DNA from: Wolbachia endosymbiont of Mansonella ozzardi
Lineage (GTDB): Bacteria > Pseudomonadota > Alphaproteobacteria > Rickettsiales > Anaplasmataceae
Length of the DNA stretch: 9,446 bases
Assembly (NCBI RefSeq): GCF_020278625.1
Contig: NZ_JADAKK010000041.1
Span: forward strand, 1-9,446
Reading direction: 5' to 3'
The translations under genes and the position numbers were made by a program. The notes beneath the pieces were generated by a model that saw only the letters and a list, made by a program, of their open reading frames with translations, was not told the DNA's origin and did not search any database. Below are positions 6,834-9,446 of this stretch, piece after piece. Position 1 is the stretch's first letter. Each line of letters opens with the position of its first letter.

Positions 6834-7247
6834 TCAACTATGATTAGATATAAATTTACATTTTACAGGAAGCTTGGCAATTGCTTTTTCAAGCGCCAAT
6901 CTTGCTAAATGCATGGGAACGTCACTGCTAATCTCAAATAACACCCTACCAGGCTTAGCTTTAAATACCCAAAATTCAACATTACCTTTTCCTTTACCCA
7001 TCCGTACGTCTGCTGGTTTTTTACTAACAGGAGTATCAGGAAAAATTCTTATCCACACTTTACCAGAACGTTTCAACGTTCTGGATATCACACGCCTCAC
7101 AGTCTCAATATGCTTAGAATGAATTCTACCTGCTTCTATAGCTTTTAACCCGTAATTACCAAAAGATAGTGTGCTACCACCTTTTGTGTTACCCTTAATT
7201 CTCCCTTTAAACACCTTTCTATATTTACTCTTTTTGGGAACAAACAT
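6834..7247 (-). CDS. rplP: 50S ribosomal protein L16
   Basis: L16 binds near the A-site tRNA elbow and 5S rRNA and is needed for the peptidyl-transferase centre to mature. The 137-residue protein begins [19 protein letters not shown], has [14 protein letters not shown] (28-41), [11 protein letters not shown] (46-56), [13 protein letters not shown] (63-75) and [14 protein letters not shown] (81-94). Arg82 corresponds to E. coli Arg81, which is hydroxylated in that organism; whether this applies here is unknown. AAGG at 7260-7257, overlapping the rpsC stop, is a suitable ribosome-binding site. Confidence 0.98.
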   Translation of the reverse strand: MFVPKKSKYRKVFKGRIKGNTKGGSTLSFGNYGLKAIEAGRIHSKHIETVRRVISRTLKRSGKVWIRIFPDTPVSKKPADVRMGKGKGNVEFWVFKAKPGRVLFEISSDVPMHLARLALEKAIAKLPVKCKFISNHS

Positions 7248-7258
7248 TTCAATACGCC

Positions 7259-7879
7259 TTAATTAACAACATAAACCCAAACCTTAACTCCTATAATACC
7301 ATATATAGTCTTTGCTTCACAAAAAGCATAATCTATATTAGCACGTAAAGTGTGTAAAGGTAAACGACCTTCTTTATACCATTCAGTACGAGCTATCTCA
7401 GCTCCACCAAGACGCCCAGAACAGCTTACCTTGATACCCCCACCTCCCATTCTCAAACAACTTTGAATAGCTTTTTTCATTGCTCTTCTAAATGAAACAC
7501 GCTTCTCTAATTGCTGTGCTATGCTGTTTGATATTAAAGTCGCATCTACTTCAGGCCTTTTTATTCCTACTATATTCACTTCCACATTATTTTTTACTTT
7601 CTCAGCTATTTTTTGTTTTACCTTCTCAATATCCAAGCCTTTCTTACCTATTATCACTCCAGGTCTGGAAGAATGTATCATTACAGACACTAAATCAACT
7701 TTGCGCTCTATAATTACTTTGGAAAGACCAGCGTGCTTAAAAGACTCATTTATGTAACTGCGAATAGATAAATCCTGATGCAATTTTTCTTTGTAATCTT
7801 TATTAGCATACCAAATAGAATCCCAGGTATTAGTATTTATTTTTAATCTAAATCCTATAGGATTAACCTTTTGCCCCAT
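7259..7879 (-). CDS. rpsC: 30S ribosomal protein S3
   Basis: S3 forms part of the mRNA entry tunnel and its helicase activity. The protein has 206 residues, shorter than E. coli S3 (233), ending at the fold boundary without the long basic tail, as in other Rickettsiales as far as I recall. The start [12 protein letters not shown] is invariant. The KH domain (about 39-107) contains GVIIGKKG (74-81). Residues Arg131, Arg132 and Lys135 lie in [13 protein letters not shown] at the same numbers as the E. coli residues implicated in helicase activity. The C-terminal domain has [26 protein letters not shown] (155-180). AAAGG is five bases before the ATG. A 36-base gap to rplV shows no promoter I trust. 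Confidence 0.98.
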   Translation of the reverse strand: MGQKVNPIGFRLKINTNTWDSIWYANKDYKEKLHQDLSIRSYINESFKHAGLSKVIIERKVDLVSVMIHSSRPGVIIGKKGLDIEKVKQKIAEKVKNNVEVNIVGIKRPEVDATLISNSIAQQLEKRVSFRRAMKKAIQSCLRMGGGGIKVSCSGRLGGAEIARTEWYKEGRLPLHTLRANIDYAFCEAKTIYGIIGVKVWVYVVN

Positions 7880-7915
7880 ATTTACCTTTCCCCACTAATT
7901 TCATACTCTTACAAA

Positions 7916-8266
7916 TCATACAATTTCCTCTAGCTTTATAGTTATGTTGCTGTAATGCTTGCTAATTCTATTGGCTCTACCCATAGCTTTTGGGGACACC
8001 CTACGCAAAGTAAAAGACTTGCCTACCGAAACTTCCTTTATATATAGATTATCAATATCTAACCCATAATTATATTGAGCATTAGCAACTGCAGAATTTA
8101 ATACTTTCCCTATAAGGCCAGCAGCTTTCTTTTCGCAAAACCTCAATTGCACAGTAGCAAAAGAAACTTTTCTATTGCGTACTAAATTGGCAACCAAGTT
8201 TAACTTACGAGGAGTGGACTTTAAAACCCTAGAACTAGCTTTAATTACTGTGTACTTGTTTTTCAT
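7916..8266 (-). CDS. rplV: 50S ribosomal protein L22
   Basis: L22 lines the exit tunnel of the 50S subunit; its long beta-hairpin is where macrolide-resistance changes occur in other bacteria. The 116-residue protein shows [22 protein letters not shown] (13-34), the helix with [13 protein letters not shown] (54-66), [16 protein letters not shown] and the hairpin [12 protein letters not shown] (92-103), ending HYSNITIKL. The hairpin has no insertion or deletion that I can see. The ATG at 8266 has AGAAGG eight bases upstream, inside the end of rpsS, with five bases between the two genes. Confidence 0.97.
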   Translation of the reverse strand: MKNKYTVIKASSRVLKSTPRKLNLVANLVRNRKVSFATVQLRFCEKKAAGLIGKVLNSAVANAQYNYGLDIDNLYIKEVSVGKSFTLRRVSPKAMGRANRISKHYSNITIKLEEIV

Positions 8267-8271
8267 ACTAA

Positions 8272-8556
8272 TTACCTTCTTGCTGCCTTTTTATCACCAC
8301 TATGCCCAGTAAATTTACGAGTAGGCGAAAATTCACCAAATTTATGACCTATCATATTCTGATCATTAACATTAACAGGAATGTAATCTTTACCATTATA
8401 AACAGCAAATTTTAAACCTAAACAATTAGGAAGAATTACAGAAGCTCTAGAATGAATTTTTATCACCTTATTAATAGAACCCTGCTTTAAAGCTCTATTC
8501 ACTAACTTTAGCACAGATGGGTGACAAAAAGGTGGTTTCCACGCAGACCTACTCAT
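8272..8556 (-). CDS. rpsS: 30S ribosomal protein S19
   Basis: S19 is in the 30S head and pairs with S13 near A-site tRNA. The 94-residue protein begins [18 protein letters not shown]. The KGPF motif of most bacteria is changed to KPPF, and the loop [22 protein letters not shown] (36-57 in outline) replaces the more usual WSRRSTI. The C-terminal signature [22 protein letters not shown] (70-91) is typical. These changes resemble what I recall from Anaplasmataceae S19, supporting the taxonomic guess. AAAGG lies seven bases before the ATG, inside rplB. Confidence 0.97.
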   Translation of the reverse strand: MSRSAWKPPFCHPSVLKLVNRALKQGSINKVIKIHSRASVILPNCLGLKFAVYNGKDYIPVNVNDQNMIGHKFGEFSPTRKFTGHSGDKKAARR

Positions 8557-8559
8557 AAA

Positions 8560-9384
8560 CTAACCTTTCAATTGCTTTATATACTTATCACTAAATTTAT
8601 TTCTCTTCCGAGTTTTCTTTCCTTTTGTTGCAATACCCCAAGGAGTAACGGGGTGACGCCCACCAGAAGTCTTTCCTTCCCCACCTCCATGAGGGTGATC
8701 CACTGGATTCATAGCAACTCCACGAACAGCAGGCCTAACTCCCAGCCACCTACTTCTTCCTGCCTTACCTAATTTTCTATTTTTACGATTAGGATTGGAC
8801 ATTACACCAATAGTAGCTTTGCAAGAAGACAAAACCAACCTCACTTGACCAGACCTCAACCGTAATAGAACATAATTGCCATCACGACCAACAATTTGTG
8901 CATAACAACCAGCAGCTCGAGCAATTACAGCACCATTACCTGGCTTCAACTCAATACCATGAACAAAAGAACCAACAGGTATACACTTCAACGATAAACA
9001 ATTGCCTGGTAATATATCAGCATCATCTCCTGACATTACAACATCACCAGGCTTTATGTTTTGTGGAGCTAGTATATAAGATTTAGTATCATTGCTCTTA
9101 TATGATATTAACGCTAAAAATCCACTTCTATTTGGATCATATTCTATTTTCTCAACTATACCTTGATCATTTCTATTACGCTTGAAATCTACAATTCTGT
9201 ACTTCTTTTTATGACCACCACCCTTATGGCGAGTTGTAATTCTACCGTAATTATTCCTTCCACCACTGGACTTTTTACCAAATGTAAGAAGCTTTTCTGG
9301 CTTATCTTTTGATAGACCAACTTTACTTACTAACACAGTTCCACGAGAGGAGGGAGTAACAGGATTAAGAAACTTCACACCCAT
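8560..9384 (-). CDS. rplB: 50S ribosomal protein L2
   Basis: L2 is essential for joining subunits, tRNA binding and peptidyl-transferase activity. From the ATG at 9384 the protein is 274 residues, starting [15 protein letters not shown]. It has [20 protein letters not shown] (40-59), [10 protein letters not shown] (105-114), the [17 protein letters not shown] block (166-182), [13 protein letters not shown] (210-222) and the active-site loop [13 protein letters not shown] (225-237). His230 matches E. coli His229, which matters for peptide-bond formation. The frame extends to a GTG at 9393 (three residues more), but the ATG agrees with the family start and follows the rplW stop after one base. 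Only a weak GAG upstream serves as ribosome-binding site. Confidence 0.97.
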   Translation of the reverse strand: MGVKFLNPVTPSSRGTVLVSKVGLSKDKPEKLLTFGKKSSGGRNNYGRITTRHKGGGHKKKYRIVDFKRNRNDQGIVEKIEYDPNRSGFLALISYKSNDTKSYILAPQNIKPGDVVMSGDDADILPGNCLSLKCIPVGSFVHGIELKPGNGAVIARAAGCYAQIVGRDGNYVLLRLRSGQVRLVLSSCKATIGVMSNPNRKNRKLGKAGRSRWLGVRPAVRGVAMNPVDHPHGGGEGKTSGGRHPVTPWGIATKGKKTRKRNKFSDKYIKQLKG

Positions 9385-9385
9385 A

Positions 9386-9446
9386 TTAAACACTCATTAT
9401 ATCTAACTTTTGATCATCTATTAAAGAAAAATAAACTTTCTTTTTT
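9386..9446 (-). CDS. rplW: 50S ribosomal protein L23, C-terminal fragment (cut by window edge)
   Basis: Only the last 19 codons and a TAA stop (9388-9386) are present, reading [19 protein letters not shown]. This fits the end of L23, where many proteins read K-x-A-x-V-x-L-x-E-G-x-x-I-D-L-F near the C-terminus, and rplW always precedes rplB in S10 operons. L23 stands at the exit of the polypeptide tunnel and docks trigger factor and the signal recognition particle. The start lies outside the window. The T-rich end of the window belongs to this coding sequence and is not a terminator. Confidence 0.85.
   Translation of the reverse strand, partial: KKKVYFSLIDDQKLDIMSV

Noticed and set aside
7880..7915. 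The 36-base rplV-rpsC gap as a promoter or terminator site.
   Set aside because: I found no paired hexamers and no stem-loop with T-run; only the rpsC ribosome-binding site is supportable.
9431..9446. Run of T residues at the right edge as an intrinsic terminator.
   Set aside because: The same bases encode Lys codons in the rplW C-terminus and no hairpin precedes the run.

Overview
The window is one continuous piece of a bacterial ribosomal-protein super-operon. Every gene lies on the minus strand, so transcription runs from high to low coordinates. In transcription order the genes are: rplW (only its 3' end), rplB, rpsS, rplV, rpsC, rplP, rpmC, rpsQ, rplN, rplX, rplE, rpsN, rpsH, rplF, rplR, rpsE, rplO, secY, adk, rpsM, rpsK (only its 5' end). 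This is the classical S10, spc and alpha order fused into one array.

Organism: the DNA is AT-rich and codons favour A/T in third positions. The set of genes (adk directly after secY, no rpmD between rpsE and rplO, no rpmJ after secY, a zinc-free long S14) and the style of the proteins (for example S19 beginning [10 protein letters not shown]) suggest an obligate intracellular alphaproteobacterium of the Rickettsiales, most likely Anaplasmataceae (a Wolbachia/Ehrlichia-like genome). This comes from gene order and remembered family sequences, not from a search; the genus is not settled.

Layout: 9386-9446 is the rplW tail. Positions 6834-9384 hold the S10-type block (L2, S19, L22, S3, L16), followed by L29 and S17 (6393-6822). 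Positions 1148-6383 hold the spc-type block (L14, L24, L5, S14, S8, L6, L18, S5, L15, SecY). Adenylate kinase follows at 501-1151, and the alpha-type block (S13, S11) begins at 442. Gaps are 1 to 36 bases or slight overlaps, except the 58 bases between adk and rpsM. That gap carries the only convincing internal promoter, so the alpha block may be transcribed both by read-through and from its own promoter.

The genes build both ribosomal subunits, the SecYEG membrane channel and the enzyme that balances adenine nucleotides, so the array couples ribosome production with membrane insertion and energy charge. No mobile element, repeat array, tRNA, CRISPR or cargo gene is present. I see no undescribed system here; the points worth a second look are modest: a candidate promoter, the missing L30 gene, cysteine-rich versions of several proteins, and three genes whose longest open frame gives the wrong start.
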